From contig JADKBS010000022.1 in assembly GCA_016714985.1 (NCBI GenBank), positions 1 to 64,000 on the forward strand: a stretch of 64,000 nt of DNA. The letters run 5' to 3'. Shown here in pieces: positions 63,215 through 64,000 of the stretch (position 1 is its first letter; each line of letters begins with the position of its first letter). The DNA is from Saprospiraceae bacterium. GTDB taxonomy: Bacteria > Bacteroidota > Bacteroidia > Chitinophagales > Saprospiraceae. The notes beneath the pieces were generated by a model. It saw only the letters and a list, made by a program, of their open reading frames with translations. It was not told the origin of the DNA and searched no databases. A program made the position numbers and the translations under genes.

Positions 63215-63291
63215 TTTAAGTTGTGAGTTTAGCGCAGCCGTTTCATTCATTGCACGTAGCAACTCGTGGCTCGAAACTCGTAGCTCGTAGC
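63215..63291. repeat. Tandem-repeat leader upstream of DinB-like gene
   Basis: Contains AAGTTGTGAGTTT and repeated CTCGTAGCTCGTAGCTC/CTCGAAACTCG words shared with the leader at 44752-44821. It starts at the 3' end of the coiled-coil gene and extends to the DinB-like start region. Confidence 0.6.
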
Positions 63292-63843
63292 TCACAAATA
63301 CCGCTGTATATTCTGCAAATCCAGCTCAATTTGGTTCATGATGCTCTGGTGCGTATGCTCAAAGCTGTCCTTGGTGCTTTGGATTTTTTTCATCTCCGCA
63401 TCAATCTGGTTGCCAGCATCGTCAATGGTGGCCTGCGACTTGGCAATCTGGTTCTGCAAATTGACGATCTGCTCCTGCCAAGCCTGAATCTGCGCCTTCA
63501 GTTTCAGGACCTCCTCTTGCTTGTTGTTCACCCGCTTTTGCAATTGGCCCTGCAAGGCAAGGCTGAACTGCTCCTTTTCATCGAACAAAACCTTGCGGTA
63601 GTGCTGCCCGGTCGTCAGCAGTTTCTCCTTGGTCAGCCCAACGGTCGAAGCCGTTGCATAAGCTGATTTGTAGGACATTTCTTCCGGCATGTTCATCATG
63701 GCCAACCGGCCAAGCGACAGCTTGAACTCCAAGTAATCAAACCCCGGAAGGTTGTTCTTTTCCAGGGCACGGGTGAGCGATTCGATGCTCTTGCTATCCA
63801 ATCCGGTGGTATCACCAAAAATTTCTGTCAGGTCTTGTTGCAT
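63292..63843 (-). CDS. Coiled-coil protein, unrecognised
   Basis: 183 residues from the ATG at 63843 (MQQDLTEIFGDTTGLDSKSI); eight more codons are possible, but they would start inside the promoter box. The N-terminal 60 residues form a compact helical part with 'LPGFDYLEFKLSLGRLAMMN'. Residues about 95-165 are a long heptad-rich coiled coil (LKLKAQIQAWQEQIVNLQNQ). No membrane segment. Possible structural or tethering role; no family name is known to me. Promoter at 63865-63872. Confidence 0.65.
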   Translation of the reverse strand: MQQDLTEIFGDTTGLDSKSIESLTRALEKNNLPGFDYLEFKLSLGRLAMMNMPEEMSYKSAYATASTVGLTKEKLLTTGQHYRKVLFDEKEQFSLALQGQLQKRVNNKQEEVLKLKAQIQAWQEQIVNLQNQIAKSQATIDDAGNQIDAEMKKIQSTKDSFEHTHQSIMNQIELDLQNIQRYL

Positions 63844-63864
63844 GTCACTTTTGTTTAATGGCGG

Positions 63865-63872
63865 CAAAGATA
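63865..63872 (-). promoter_or_regulatory. -7 box TATCTTTG of coiled-coil gene
   Basis: Minus-strand TATCTTTG, exact TAnnTTTG match, 21 nt upstream of the ATG at 63843. It argues for that start. Confidence 0.55.
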
Positions 63873-63906
63873 GAAATTCAAAGGATTGTACCGAATCCGC
63901 TATGAC

Positions 63907-64000
63907 TTATGTCCGTGAATACTCGACAAACCTGCCTTCCCATCGCCAAAAAGCGGTACCAAGGGAAACGGTGACGAAATAGACAGGTCGCTCCGTAAAT
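63907..64000 (-). CDS. Possible C-terminus of a gene running off the right edge
   Basis: Minus-strand frame of about 30 codons (RPVYFVTVSLGTAFWRWEGR, then FVEYSRT and a stop at 63907-63909), open to the window edge. Reads like a protein end, but too short to identify. Confidence 0.3.
   Translation of the reverse strand, partial: FTERPVYFVTVSLGTAFWRWEGRFVEYSRT

Overview
This 64 kb window looks like a chromosomal segment of a gliding or secreting Bacteroidota bacterium, most likely a Saprospiraceae-type relative of Haliscomenobacter or Lewinella. The assignment is an inference from several signs. Large secreted proteins carry type IX secretion (T9SS) tails, either the type A Por-secretion tail or the type B gliding-motility C-terminal domain. 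SprB-like and FG-GAP repeats are present. Promoters match the Bacteroidota -7 box TAnnTTTG. Accessory families typical of the phylum also occur (DUF4846, DUF3810, DUF4412, DUF5686, DUF6702). No rRNA, tRNA, CRISPR array or insertion sequence was recognised.

Layout. 1-6.2 kb: tail of a secreted repeat protein, DAHP synthase, an epimerase-CBS fusion and valyl-tRNA synthetase. 6.2-11.5 kb: a Uma2 nuclease-fold protein, a large palindromic intergenic element and a frameshifted FG-GAP/SprB T9SS protein. 11.6-14.2 kb: a duplicated DUF4846 lipoprotein plus beta-barrel module, whose first lipoprotein copy is decayed. 14.3-25.3 kb: mixed housekeeping genes (aldo/keto reductase, thioredoxin-like lipoprotein, DUF3810 metalloprotease, second Uma2, sodium symporter, J-domain protein, creatininase family, ECF sigma factor with a small membrane protein, VOC protein, lysA, and a lipoprotein that looks like a catalytically dead histidine phosphatase). 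25.4-34 kb: DUF5686 membrane protein, fabH, cysteine desulfurase, methyltransferase and a P-domain T9SS protein. 34.2-40.1 kb: an AT-richer island with a tandemly duplicated beta-domain/coiled-coil gene followed by a large MACPF-like pore-former fused to lectin modules; this is the most distinctive locus. 40.3-47.2 kb: a minus-strand cluster with two paralogous M1 metallopeptidases bracketing HupE/UreJ, DUF6702 and a helical-protein/HNH pair. 47.3-64 kb: photolyase, a T9SS-secreted peptidylarginine-deiminase-family enzyme, three long perfect hairpins, DUF4412, a DEDDh exonuclease, a giant type B T9SS protein, a 1508-residue exported protein, prmA, a DinB-like protein and a coiled-coil protein.

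How the genes fit together. Most are ordinary metabolism, translation and envelope genes. The theme is the cell surface: at least three T9SS clients, several lipoproteins and barrels, two exported peptidases, and a putative lectin-guided pore-former. Eight genes carry frameshifts, several at short homopolymers and two as compensating pairs, so uncorrected indel errors in the assembly are likely; true pseudogenes cannot be excluded. A second recurring theme is intergenic structure: long perfect hairpins with 3-4 nt loops near gene ends, and short-period degenerate tandem repeats just upstream of start codons.
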